This document shows, piece by piece, positions 8,091-20,007 of a stretch of DNA of 64,000 nucleotides; position 1 is the stretch's first letter, and each line of letters opens with the position of its first letter. Under the pieces are notes generated by a model. The model had not been told where the DNA came from. It saw only the letters and a list, made by a program, of their open reading frames with translations, and did no database searches. The stretch comes from Pseudomonas sp. URMO17WK12:I2 (GTDB taxonomy: Bacteria > Pseudomonadota > Gammaproteobacteria > Pseudomonadales > Pseudomonadaceae). Both the position numbers and the translations under genes were made by a program. The DNA lies in contig NZ_QKYW01000003.1 in the NCBI RefSeq assembly GCF_003253735.1, positions 372,001 through 436,000 on the forward strand, written 5' to 3'.

Positions 8091-9089
8091 TTATTCCATC
8101 AGGTAGGCGAGTTTGTCGGTCAGCAGCGACACCGAATCCTCGGTGAACAGCAGCAGCAGGTCGAAATGGATGTCATGTCCTTCGATGCTGTAGCTCACCT
8201 CAACCGCCAGGGTCTTGCGCCAGCGCTGGCTGTTGATGCGAATCAGCTCGTCGATGGAGGCGTGCTCGCCGAGTATCTGCGGGTGCCCCTGGGAAAAGCT
8301 CACGTCGAGTTGCTCGGCGATACCGCTCAGGCACGCGCCGATCAGGATGCTGGACATGTCCAGGAGCATCTCCATGGACGAATGATTGTGCTGCTGCCAC
8401 TGCATGAGTCTGGCCATGTCGGCCACTTCGGAGTCGTGGAAGATCAGCAGCGCTTCGCCGGCGATGCCCTCACCGATATAACCCTGGCACACCGCGGTCA
8501 GGCCGTTGCCACGCTGGGCGTCGGCCAGGGCCATGTGCAGCTCGCTGACCTCGAGGATATTGACGTTGGGAATCGGCAGTTGCACGAACACCCCGAGCAC
8601 CCTGGCCAGCAACGCCGCCGCACGGCCCATGGCGATGTTGACCACCTCACGGAAGGCATCGCGGAACGACACCTTGGGTTCGGGCAATACCGTGGTGGAC
8701 GCTACGGCGGCCGTGACAGGCCGCAGAAAGCCGAGTTGATCAAGGGTCTGGCGCAGCAGCTCGGGATCGGCGGGCTTTTTCAGGAATGCCAGGGCACCGA
8801 GTTCCTTGACCCGCCGAATCGCCTCCTCCTGCACGTCACCGGACACCACGATGACGTTCTGCGCTCGCCCTTCGGCCTTCAGCGCCGCAAGCACACCGTA
8901 ACCATCGAGCACCGGCATGGTCAGGTCGAGCAGTAAAAGATCGAAGTGGGCGGCGCGCAGTTGCTCGAGCGCTTCCTCGCCGTTGGCGGCCTGGCTGATG
9001 GTTACCGGCCAGTCGGTGGGCAAGGCACGCAGCAGCTGCTTGCGGGCCATGTTGGAGTCATCGCAGACGAGAAGAGATGCTGTGGGCAT
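8091..9089 (-). CDS. Response regulator fused to a CheC-like phosphatase domain
   Basis: A 332-residue protein. An N-terminal receiver domain (about 1-120) has D10-D11, phospho-acceptor D55 and a lysine in FLKKPADP. A C-terminal CheC/CheX-like domain (about 140-330) follows. The first CheC phosphatase motif is intact as D-x3-E-x2-N-x22-P (DAFREVVN, then proline 23 residues on). The second copy is degenerate (DMSSILIG in place of ExxN). CheC-family proteins dephosphorylate receiver domains, so this protein may act on a chemotaxis-type regulator and be controlled by its own receiver. The diguanylate cyclase downstream suggests a link to cyclic di-GMP; that is inference. Confidence 0.88.
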   Translation of the reverse strand: MPTASLLVCDDSNMARKQLLRALPTDWPVTISQAANGEEALEQLRAAHFDLLLLDLTMPVLDGYGVLAALKAEGRAQNVIVVSGDVQEEAIRRVKELGALAFLKKPADPELLRQTLDQLGFLRPVTAAVASTTVLPEPKVSFRDAFREVVNIAMGRAAALLARVLGVFVQLPIPNVNILEVSELHMALADAQRGNGLTAVCQGYIGEGIAGEALLIFHDSEVADMARLMQWQQHNHSSMEMLLDMSSILIGACLSGIAEQLDVSFSQGHPQILGEHASIDELIRINSQRWRKTLAVEVSYSIEGHDIHFDLLLLFTEDSVSLLTDKLAYLME

Positions 9090-9247
9090 CGATACGCCTC
9101 AAGAGGTGGGCCTGATCAGGCTTGGGCCGCGGCAGTTGCGCCGACAGTGACGCCATCCCTGGGTGCGTTACTGATATTTATAGCAGAGCGCCAGCACGCC
9201 TTTGGGTTTTCTACCACTTTGATGAAGTGAAGCATGCTAAAGCACAC

Positions 9248-9267
9248 AAGGCGACCGAAGTCGCCTT
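9248..9267 (-). terminator. Rho-independent terminator after nfuA
   Basis: AAGGCGAC and GTCGCCTT form an 8-bp stem around a TTCG tetraloop when read on the minus strand. It starts about 20 bases past the nfuA stop. The downstream tract (GTGTGCTTTAG) is only moderately U-rich. Confidence 0.7.
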
Positions 9268-9286
9268 GTCATTGCACTCATAGCAC

Positions 9287-9871
9287 TTAGTAATACGCGT
9301 TCTCGCGGTTACTGTGGTCGGTCACGTCACGTACGCCCTTGAGCTCCGGAATGCGCTCGAGCAGGGTTTTCTCGATGCCTTCCTTGAGGGTCAGGTCAGC
9401 CTGGCCACAGCCCTGGCACCCACCGCCGAACTGCAGCACGGCAATACCCTCGTCCACCACGTCGATCAGGGTGACCTGGCCGCCATGACTGGCCAGCCCG
9501 GGGTTGATCTCGGTCTGCAGGTAGTAGTTGATACGCTCGTTGAGCGGGCTGTCTTCGTTGACCATCGGCACCTTGGCGTTTGGCGCCTTGATGGTCAGCT
9601 GGCCGCCCATGCGGTCGGTGGCGTAGTCGACCACGGCGTCTTCGAGGAATGGCTCGCTGACCGCGTCGATCCAGGCGGTGAAACTGGCCAGGCCGATCGC
9701 CTGATCTTCCGGCTTCTGCTCGCCTGGCTTGCAATAGGCGATGCAGGTTTCCGCGTACTGCGTACCGGGCTGGGTGATGAATACACGAATGCCGATGCCC
9801 GGCGTGTTCTGCTTGTTCAGCAGGTCAGCCAGGTAATCATGGGCGGCATCGGTAATGGTAATAGTGCTCAT
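9287..9871 (-). CDS. nfuA: Fe/S biogenesis protein NfuA
   Basis: A 194-residue protein with the two-part NfuA architecture: an N-terminal degenerate A-type scaffold domain (about 1-95) and a C-terminal Nfu domain with the cluster-binding pair C152-x2-C155 in [12 protein letters not shown]. It carries a [4Fe-4S] cluster to apo-enzymes, especially under oxidative stress or iron limitation. The length matches the family. The minus-strand upstream region contains ATAGTAGGACTTTATT, which partly resembles an IscR type-1 site; this is weak and only suggestive. It forms a single-gene unit closed by the hairpin at 9248-9267. Confidence 0.96.
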   Translation of the reverse strand: MSTITITDAAHDYLADLLNKQNTPGIGIRVFITQPGTQYAETCIAYCKPGEQKPEDQAIGLASFTAWIDAVSEPFLEDAVVDYATDRMGGQLTIKAPNAKVPMVNEDSPLNERINYYLQTEINPGLASHGGQVTLIDVVDEGIAVLQFGGGCQGCGQADLTLKEGIEKTLLERIPELKGVRDVTDHSNRENAYY

Positions 9872-9942
9872 GGCAACTCCTCACGGTCATGTAGCGAAGT
9901 GTACGCCAAATGACCGCCGCGAATAAAGTCCTACTATTTTAC

Positions 9943-10962
9943 TCAGGATAAAACCTGCAGCCGTCCGCCCGCTTGCCGCTCGTTCAGCCATGTCTTGGCA
10001 CGCACGAAAAAACGCTTCTCGATCAGCTCGTAACTGCCCCACGAAGCCAGGGCGATCAGCGGCATGCAGGCGACGATGACTACATAGGGGTTCAGATCCA
10101 GGCTGGCCTGCAGGTACCAGCCCAGGGACAGGATGATCACGTGCAGCAGGTACACCGAATACGAGCAATCACCCATGCGCGCCAGCAGGCGGTTGTCCTT
10201 GAACCAGGGCTCCATGGCGATGCAGGCCGCGACGATCAGGGCGCTTGGCACACCCCAGTGCAGCAGGCGCATGCTGTTGTCGAAATGATAGATTGCCAGC
10301 AGCGAACCGGCGATCACCAGCAGCGGCAGCCACAGCCCCTGACGAATCCAGCCGCGGTTGTAGACCATGCCCAGCAACACGCCGAAGAGAAACTCGTAGA
10401 CGATGCTGTTGCGGTAGAAGTTGCTCAACCAGGGCTGGGTGGCCAGGAGGCCGAAGATCATCAGCATCACCGCGACAAACACCAGGCGCAGGCGCTGCGG
10501 CACCATGAAGGCCAGCGCGAACAGCAGGTAGAAAAACATCTCGTAGTTGAGCGTCCAGCCAACGTTGAGGGTCGGGTAGAGGCCGAAACCCGCCGGGTTC
10601 TCGGCAGGGATGAACAGCAGTGAAAGCATCAGGTGATGCAGGTCGAATGCCTGGGTCGGCATCACCGGATTGGCGAACGCGATGATCAGCGCAGCGATCA
10701 GCGAGTACAGCCAGTAGGCCGGTACGATACGCAGCGCACGGTTGAGCATGAAGCGCCACGGGGTGATGGTCTTGCCCTGGGTGGACAGGTAGATCACCAG
10801 CCCGCTGATGACGAAAAAGATATCGACGCCCACCGCGCCTTTATCGGAAAACAGATGGCCCATGAAACTTTCGGCCTTGAAATCAAAAAACACCTGCATG
10901 ACATGGTGAAAGACCACTACCCAGGCCGCTAACGCCCGCAATGCCTGCACTGAAATCAGCAT
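9943..10962 (-). CDS. Membrane acyltransferase, acyltransferase-3 family
   Basis: A 339-residue protein with about ten hydrophobic segments, of the OafA/YrhL acyltransferase-3 family that acetylates or acylates surface sugars. It starts MLISVQALRALAAWVVVFHH, the diagnostic N-terminus with the HH pair. An FFVISGLVIYLS segment follows near residues 54-67. The ATG at 10962 is chosen because GAGGAAGAG precedes it; a longer in-frame extension lacks a hydrophobic start. The target glycan is unknown and no polysaccharide genes flank it. It sits between nfuA and cti on the same strand, with no sign of coupling to either. Confidence 0.88.
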   Translation of the reverse strand: MLISVQALRALAAWVVVFHHVMQVFFDFKAESFMGHLFSDKGAVGVDIFFVISGLVIYLSTQGKTITPWRFMLNRALRIVPAYWLYSLIAALIIAFANPVMPTQAFDLHHLMLSLLFIPAENPAGFGLYPTLNVGWTLNYEMFFYLLFALAFMVPQRLRLVFVAVMLMIFGLLATQPWLSNFYRNSIVYEFLFGVLLGMVYNRGWIRQGLWLPLLVIAGSLLAIYHFDNSMRLLHWGVPSALIVAACIAMEPWFKDNRLLARMGDCSYSVYLLHVIILSLGWYLQASLDLNPYVVIVACMPLIALASWGSYELIEKRFFVRAKTWLNERQAGGRLQVLS

Positions 10963-11144
10963 AGAACCGCCACTCTTCCTCTCGTTGAAACCGATACGGG
11001 GCAGCCCTGAGTAAAGGGCTGCCACAGCGTCCGACCGCAGTAGCGGGAGAAAGATCGGATCAATTGGCCAAGCGCTGCGCGCCGGCCCGTGGCAGTCGTC
11101 GTTTGCGCATCAGGCCAAGCAGTTTCAACGCTGGCGGGACAGCT

Positions 11145-13421
11145 CTAGAGGTTCTGGTAGCGGTTCATGTCCAGCACGCCGGCTTCCAGCGGATCATGCT
11201 CGCGGATATGCGCCGTCAGGTCATGGAAGTACTGCCAGAACTGCGGATGGGTACGGCGGATCCCCCAACGCTCGACCACCTTGTCGAAGTCGGCCGGCAC
11301 CTTGACCTGCTCCATTGCCGCCACGAAATCGGCAACCTCGCGCACCGGTATCGAGAACATGAAGTTCGGGTAGCTGGTCATCACTTCCGGGTAGAGCGTC
11401 AGGGTGTCGAGGTCTGCCTGGTAACGCAGCTCCTCGCCAAGCATGAACGCCACATTGCTGTGGGCACGGTTGCGCAGCAGGCTGTAAACCTCGCGGCGAC
11501 CGCCCCCCTCGACGCGCAGCAGCGTCGCTTCCGGCAGGTGATGAATGACCTTCAACCGTGAAGCCGGCTTGGATGCCAGGCGGCTCAGCGCCTGTTCGGC
11601 CTGGCGCAGATCGGCGGGCAGCCCGTCACGGTAGCAATGCTCACCGCCACAGCGATTGATCGGGTCGGGCCGCGCATTGAGCATGGCGAAGCGCTGCAGC
11701 AGTTGCCCGGCAAACTGGCCTTTCGGGTTGTCTTCGCCCAACGACAAACCGCTCGGCGTCTTGCGGTCCAGCGGAGAGTAGTCCATCCACGCTTTCAGCT
11801 TGCCGCTGTACTGGTACCAGTCGCCAAAGATCGGCTTGCGCGCCTCGGCAGGCATCAGGCGCAGGAAGTTCTGCTCGGCGCCGTTGCGAATCAGGTCGAA
11901 GTACAGCCGGGTCTGCGCCTGATGCGAAACGTTGCCGAACACATCGAAATTGACCACCAGCTGGTAGTAGGTGCGCTCGAGCAGCGGGTAGTCCATCCAC
12001 CACAGCGTCTGCGGGATCTCGCCGACCAGGCCCTTGCGCACCGAGGCACTGTCATACTGGCGGAAGACCGACAACAGGGCGTTGTCATTGCCACGCCAGA
12101 TATCCGCCCACTGCGGCGCCGGCGCTTCGCTGTAACCCTCGGTGCGCAGCGCCTCGTAGGCATTGCGCTTGTCGCGGTAGCTGCGCCACAGGCCCAGCAG
12201 GTCGCCAATTTCATCGAGCTGCCCAGGCATGGCCAGCAGCGGCGTGGCCTCGCCGCGATAGGCCGGGTCGGTGATGAACAGGTCGTGCTGCGGGTCCTGG
12301 AAGAACACCCAGAAGTTGTCGCGAATCACATCAGTGGCGATCTGCCCGCGGCACACCGGCCCACGAATAAAGGTGCGCACGAAATACTCGGCGTTATCGA
12401 GCATGAACTGGTAGCGCGCCTGGGCCGGTATCGCCTCGAAGGTTTCGAACGGGTTGGAACGGTGCTGTACGCCATAGCCGGGCAGCGAACTCGCCTGCCA
12501 CTGGCTGGCGAAAAACAGGCTTTTGACCCGGGCCAGCTTTTCGGCGCTCAGCGGATAGGTAATGTGGGTCTTGTGAACGATCACGCCCTGGATCGGCACC
12601 AGCCGGTAATAGAAGGCAGTGCCCGGATCGTCATTGGGGCGCCGCGTGGCGATGATGTCCACGGGTTGGCCGCTGGGCGTACGCGAACGAACCAGCTGGA
12701 AGAAATGCCCCGGCTCGCCGCCCTGGAAGTCCAGGTGAGCGAGAAACAGGTGCTCGTAGAGCCAGCGGCTGACCAGGCGCTGCTCGTTACCGGCGCCATT
12801 GAGAAACGCTTCCCACTGCGCGACCTGCCGGGCTTCTGCGGCGCTGGCCTGCAGCGGCTGCTGATCGACCGGCGCGCCTTGTTGCAGCCAGCGCTGCACG
12901 GTCTGGTAATCCTGCTCGGTAAGACCGGTCACCGCGAACGGCATGCCGGCCATGGGATTCTTGCCGGCGAAATCGGCGAACTCGCCAGGCAGCGCACACT
13001 GGTTGACCCGGTCGATACCGATGGCCAGCTCGTCTGGCAGCTTGCTGTTGGCGGGCAACGGCGTGGCATGGCCCAGCTCGAGCATGCGCGCCATCAGCGC
13101 AGCCTGGCCGCCCTGCTGATCCAGCACCGAATGAAAATCCTTGCGGCGCCAGGCGGGCGCGCCATGGGCATCCATGAACAACCGCGTGGTGTCCTGGGTA
13201 TGGGTGCGCGTGCCGTCATACACCGTAGCCTTGCTGGCGCCCCGTTCGACACCCTCGCCGCTGCCCAGATTGAGCTGGCAGGGCACGTCGTAGCAGGCGT
13301 GGCAGGCCACGCAGTTGTGGGTGAAGATCGGCTGGATATCACGGCTGTAGGAAAGGTTCTGGGCCATTGCCAGCGAACTGATAACGAACAGGCAAACACT
13401 CAACAACAGCCGACTGCACAT
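11145..13421 (-). CDS. cti: Fatty acid cis/trans isomerase
   Basis: A 758-residue periplasmic enzyme with a signal peptide (MCSRLLLSVCLFVISSLAMA) and a cytochrome c-type heme motif CVACH about 40 residues from the start. It converts cis-unsaturated membrane fatty acids to trans forms without a double-bond shift, stiffening the membrane against solvents, heat or toxins. Length and the early CxxCH agree with Pseudomonas Cti. I chose the ATG at 13421 because the signal peptide begins there; a longer reading frame upstream adds a cysteine-rich tail unlike any Cti. It is divergent from metH, with only 187 bases between the two starts. Confidence 0.95.
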   Translation of the reverse strand: MCSRLLLSVCLFVISSLAMAQNLSYSRDIQPIFTHNCVACHACYDVPCQLNLGSGEGVERGASKATVYDGTRTHTQDTTRLFMDAHGAPAWRRKDFHSVLDQQGGQAALMARMLELGHATPLPANSKLPDELAIGIDRVNQCALPGEFADFAGKNPMAGMPFAVTGLTEQDYQTVQRWLQQGAPVDQQPLQASAAEARQVAQWEAFLNGAGNEQRLVSRWLYEHLFLAHLDFQGGEPGHFFQLVRSRTPSGQPVDIIATRRPNDDPGTAFYYRLVPIQGVIVHKTHITYPLSAEKLARVKSLFFASQWQASSLPGYGVQHRSNPFETFEAIPAQARYQFMLDNAEYFVRTFIRGPVCRGQIATDVIRDNFWVFFQDPQHDLFITDPAYRGEATPLLAMPGQLDEIGDLLGLWRSYRDKRNAYEALRTEGYSEAPAPQWADIWRGNDNALLSVFRQYDSASVRKGLVGEIPQTLWWMDYPLLERTYYQLVVNFDVFGNVSHQAQTRLYFDLIRNGAEQNFLRLMPAEARKPIFGDWYQYSGKLKAWMDYSPLDRKTPSGLSLGEDNPKGQFAGQLLQRFAMLNARPDPINRCGGEHCYRDGLPADLRQAEQALSRLASKPASRLKVIHHLPEATLLRVEGGGRREVYSLLRNRAHSNVAFMLGEELRYQADLDTLTLYPEVMTSYPNFMFSIPVREVADFVAAMEQVKVPADFDKVVERWGIRRTHPQFWQYFHDLTAHIREHDPLEAGVLDMNRYQNL

Positions 13422-13608
13422 GGTGGCACTTCCACAACAATAGCCGCGCATTCTAGCCGTCTCGCCTGTGCCATCGCTATGCCTGCATGCCCACGCCTGC
13501 CGCTTGCAACATGAACATAATTCATGCACAACCGCGCAGCGCAGAAATAGCGTCAGGGTTTGTTATCATCTGCAGCCTTGTCGTAGCCTCCCGTTCAGAG
13601 CCTTTTCC

Positions 13609-17325
<3,717 letters not shown>

Positions 17326-17384
17326 CCTAACACCAGGACCGCGCGGTAACGGCCGCCGGGTTCTTTCTCTGCAAGGACGTAACC

Positions 17385-17894
17385 ATGTACTACCGACTAC
17401 CCGCGCTTTTGCTGTGCGCCCTGCTTACCGGCTGCGGCACCATCGCCTTCGACCCACCGGTGTTCGAGCTGGCGTCGTCGAAGATTGCCGATTTTCCGGT
17501 CAAAGGAACGGTCGCCATCGAAAATGCCCAGCCCGCCACCGAGCCGGTGATCCTGCACTCGCAAAGCGGCACGCGCTTGCAATCGAATTACCACGAAGTC
17601 ACCAGGACCATGGTTACCCAGGCCCGCTTCGAACTTGCCCGTCACGGCAAGATGAGCACTGGAAGCGACAAGCGCATCGACCTTAAGGTCACCCACCTGG
17701 AAAGCCGCTACATCTTCTTTTACTGGAAAGGCACCATGACCTTCACTGTCAGCCTGGGCGACGGCCAGCGTTTCGAGATGACCGTCAATCACGCCACGGG
17801 CGCCAGTGCCCAGCAAGACCTCAGTGGTTCGATCGCCGATGGTGTGGTGGCGCTCTACAAGGATCCGCGGGTACTCGCCTACCTGGCGCACTGA
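17385..17894 (+). CDS. Putative lipoprotein
   Basis: A 169-residue protein with a lipoprotein signal peptide: MYYRLPALLLCALLTGC, with lipobox LTGC and the lipidated cysteine at residue 17. The +2 residue is Gly, so outer-membrane sorting is likely. The mature part is beta-rich with no catalytic motif I recognise; it contains VTHLESRYIFFYWKGTMTF and ends AYLAH. It begins 60 bases after metH and may be carried on the same transcript, though a role in methionine metabolism is not implied. It is followed after 23 bases by another small gene on the same strand. Confidence 0.75.
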   Translation: MYYRLPALLLCALLTGCGTIAFDPPVFELASSKIADFPVKGTVAIENAQPATEPVILHSQSGTRLQSNYHEVTRTMVTQARFELARHGKMSTGSDKRIDLKVTHLESRYIFFYWKGTMTFTVSLGDGQRFEMTVNHATGASAQQDLSGSIADGVVALYKDPRVLAYLAH

Positions 17895-17917
17895 TCTGAT
17901 TAACCGACGGGACTGCC

Positions 17918-18235
17918 ATGACCAATACGCCGATCTACCTGCTCGACCAACTGGAAACCTCCGACATGCTGGTCATCGACGGCCTGCACGCCTTCGATTT
18001 CCAGCTCGACGACGCGCTTCTCGACCAGGCCGACGCCGCCGCTGAAGCGGGCGAGCCGTTCGCCAGCGAAACCGTGGTGCTGACCATCGACGCTCAGGAT
18101 GGCCGCGAACGCAAACGCTGGCAGTTCAGTTACAACGCGGTGATGGAAGCCGGGTACGAGGCTGGCGATGATAGTTGGCTGATCGACGGCCATCGTTTGG
18201 TCTGCCTGGCCGCTGTCAGCGCTGAAGCCGACTAG
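17918..18235 (+). CDS. Conserved Pseudomonas hypothetical protein (DUF5629-like)
   Basis: A 105-residue acidic soluble protein starting MTNTPIYLLDQLETSDMLVIDGLHAFDF, with no signal peptide. The N-terminal half is rich in Asp/Glu (LDDALLDQADAAAEAGEPF), and the C-terminal half predicts beta strands (RKRWQFSYNAVMEAGY). The position just downstream of metH matches the small hypothetical gene PA1842 in P. aeruginosa, which I recall as DUF5629; that assignment is from memory. No function can be given. Confidence 0.7.
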   Translation: MTNTPIYLLDQLETSDMLVIDGLHAFDFQLDDALLDQADAAAEAGEPFASETVVLTIDAQDGRERKRWQFSYNAVMEAGYEAGDDSWLIDGHRLVCLAAVSAEAD

Positions 18236-18265
18236 GTTCGGCAAGTACCGAATGGCCTCTTGCCG

Positions 18266-18769
18266 ATGAGCCTGGATACCCACCAATCCGTGTACCGGGA
18301 AAAGCTGATCGAGCATCTGTTCGTCGCAGAGATGCTCAAGCTTTCCTGGCTGAAGTACGGCGCAACACTGGAAGTATCCCACTCACTACTTGACCGCTCG
18401 GGCCACGATATCGTGCTGGAAGCGGATAGCGTTGTCCGTCATATCCAACTCAAGACTTCGGCTATTTCGGCGGTTACTGCCAGTCAGAACATTCACATAG
18501 ATCTGGCACGCAAACCATCAGGCTGCGTGATCTGGATTCAATTCGATCCAAACAGCATGGCGCTTGGGCCGTTCCTGTTCTTCGGTGGTTTGCCAGGCGA
18601 GCCACTTGCCGATCTACAAGCGTTCAAAGTCGCCAAGCACACCAAGGCGAACGTCAAAGGCGTCAAAGCTGAGCGACCGAATATTCGTGTGGTGCCGCGA
18701 GCTAGCTTTGCTCGATGCGAGTCCATCGAGGCCTTATACGCCGAGCTGTTTGGCTCGCAGCAGCGATAG
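18266..18769 (+). CDS. PD-(D/E)XK-like nuclease-fold protein
   Basis: A 167-residue soluble protein. The first 65 residues show a PD-(D/E)XK-like core: a helix with E16 and E22, then LLDRSGHDIVLE with D48, and after 12 residues the strand Q61-L-K63 (RHIQLKTS). The D...QxK spacing fits restriction or repair-type nucleases with Gln in the second acidic position. The second half (GCVIWIQF, ALGPFLFFGG, KVAKHTKANVKGVKAERPN) is a distinct conserved block. The ATG at 18266 is chosen over a TTG 6 bases earlier. Codon use is more AT-rich than in neighbours, which suggests transfer. It has no methylase or helicase partner, so a role in restriction or repair is speculative. It converges on the DUF1883 gene. 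Confidence 0.65.
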   Translation: MSLDTHQSVYREKLIEHLFVAEMLKLSWLKYGATLEVSHSLLDRSGHDIVLEADSVVRHIQLKTSAISAVTASQNIHIDLARKPSGCVIWIQFDPNSMALGPFLFFGGLPGEPLADLQAFKVAKHTKANVKGVKAERPNIRVVPRASFARCESIEALYAELFGSQQR

Positions 18770-18803
18770 CGGCTCAAGGTCAGAAGCTCGCTTCAGGCAG
18801 GCC

Positions 18804-19106
18804 TTATGACAAGTCCGACGACGAGCGACGCACCAGCTTGATCGAGTGCTTGAGCGTCGGCTTGCGCGTTACGCTGATCGCCTTGCGCGTCACCGTATCG
18901 ATGGTGATATTCCAGAAACCGCTGCTGGGCACGGTGATCTTGGCCGGGAACTTGTCGAACGCGCCGCCATGGTAGGTGTGGCGGCCGCCATTCTTGAAAC
19001 TGCGAAAGTTCGCATCGTTCATCAGGCGGATATTGCAGGGTTGCGAGCATTCGATGACGACCAGATCGTCTTCGTTGAGGTGCTCGCGCTGGTGGATGTA
19101 CTTCAT
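18804..19106 (-). CDS. DUF1883 domain protein
   Basis: A 100-residue protein that matches my memory of DUF1883 along its whole length: a start MKYIHQREHLNEDDLVVIECSQPCNIRLM, then FKNGGRHTYHGG and a SGFWNITIDT block, ending in basic residues. It looks like a small all-beta fold. I use the ATG at 19106; the codon before it is a TTG, and GAGGAGC lies upstream at suitable distance. DUF1883 domains are known alone and fused to TIR domains, but their function is not established. It is convergent with the nuclease-fold gene at 18266, with 34 bases between stops. Confidence 0.82.
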   Translation of the reverse strand: MKYIHQREHLNEDDLVVIECSQPCNIRLMNDANFRSFKNGGRHTYHGGAFDKFPAKITVPSSGFWNITIDTVTRKAISVTRKPTLKHSIKLVRRSSSDLS

Positions 19107-19143
19107 CAAGCGCTCCTCAGGGGTTTCAGGGCGCTAGCATGAC

Positions 19144-19920
19144 TCACCAGCCGTCCGACAGCAAAGCCCGCGACCGATCCAGCCCCAGATAGCTGGCGAG
19201 AATGCGCTGCCAGCTGCCGTCGCGGCGCATGTCGGCGAAGGCGGCGCTCATTTGCCGAGATAACCTGCTGGCACCTTCCAGCTTGAGGCTGCCGGCGATA
19301 TGGCTGCGGGTATTGCTCAACGGCTTGCCGAGCCGCAGCGGCGCCTGGGCGTCCAGCTCATGCCAGAGGTACAACGCCCGCAGGTCGATTTCATACCAGG
19401 CCACCACCCGGCCACTGCGCAACAACTCGGCAGCCTGTTGCGGGTCGGTGACTTCCACCACGCGCTGATCACCGCTGCGGATTCGCTTGATTTCATCGGC
19501 CCGCGGGGTGCCGGCCATCACCGCCACCGGGCCGGCCTGCAGGGCGTCGCCCAGGGTGTCGAACGTACGGTCGAGGCTGACCAGCACATAGGGCGTGGGC
19601 AGCACGTCGAGCAACCAGACGAAGCCTGCCTCCCGGTCGGGGGTGCGGCCCAGATTGAGCACGATGCCATGGGGGTCGCTCTCGGCTTCACTCAGTACCC
19701 GACGCCAGGGCAAGCTGCGAAACACGCATTGCTGTGCAGTGCGCGTGCACAGCTCATGCATCAGCTCGCCGAACAGCCCGGCACGCTTGGCCACGCCATC
19801 GGCAAATGGCATCTGGCCCTGGCCGACATAGACGTTCAGCGGCTCGCCCTGCACCCCGACAGCGCCACCCAGCGTGGTCGCCAGCACCAGCATGCAGGCG
19901 GCGCGACGACCACGGGCCAT
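19144..19920 (-). CDS. Periplasmic solute-binding protein, family 3 type
   Basis: A 258-residue secreted protein with a signal peptide (MARGRRAACMLVLATTLGGAVGVQG) followed by a family-3 solute-binding fold. The mature part starts EPLNVYVGQGQMPFADG and includes GLFGELMHELCTRT and a C-terminal DMRRDGSWQRILASYL helix. Such proteins bind polar amino acids or related molecules, but many solitary members in Pseudomonas have unknown ligands. No permease or ATPase gene is nearby, so it may be a stand-alone sensor or scavenger. The ATG at 19920 is chosen because the signal peptide starts there; the 16-residue extension before it is not signal-like. Confidence 0.8.
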   Translation of the reverse strand: MARGRRAACMLVLATTLGGAVGVQGEPLNVYVGQGQMPFADGVAKRAGLFGELMHELCTRTAQQCVFRSLPWRRVLSEAESDPHGIVLNLGRTPDREAGFVWLLDVLPTPYVLVSLDRTFDTLGDALQAGPVAVMAGTPRADEIKRIRSGDQRVVEVTDPQQAAELLRSGRVVAWYEIDLRALYLWHELDAQAPLRLGKPLSNTRSHIAGSLKLEGASRLSRQMSAAFADMRRDGSWQRILASYLGLDRSRALLSDGW

Positions 19921-20007
19921 GACCTCATTTATGCACACGCGCCAATTCCATCCGATCACAGAAGCCAAGACGGGGCGCAGTGTGCATCAGCGCCTGGCAA
20001 ATGCCTA

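Noticed and set aside
9872..9942. IscR site before nfuA
   Set aside because: ATAGTAGGACTTTATT resembles only half of a type-1 site; not strong enough to list as a feature.
11637..13514. A 625-codon open frame antisense to cti
   Set aside because: Shadow of cti, with no start signal or domain.
13422..13608. Cobalamin riboswitch before metH
   Set aside because: The spacer is only 187 bases, shared with the divergent cti start, and I see no B12-box or the expected paired elements.
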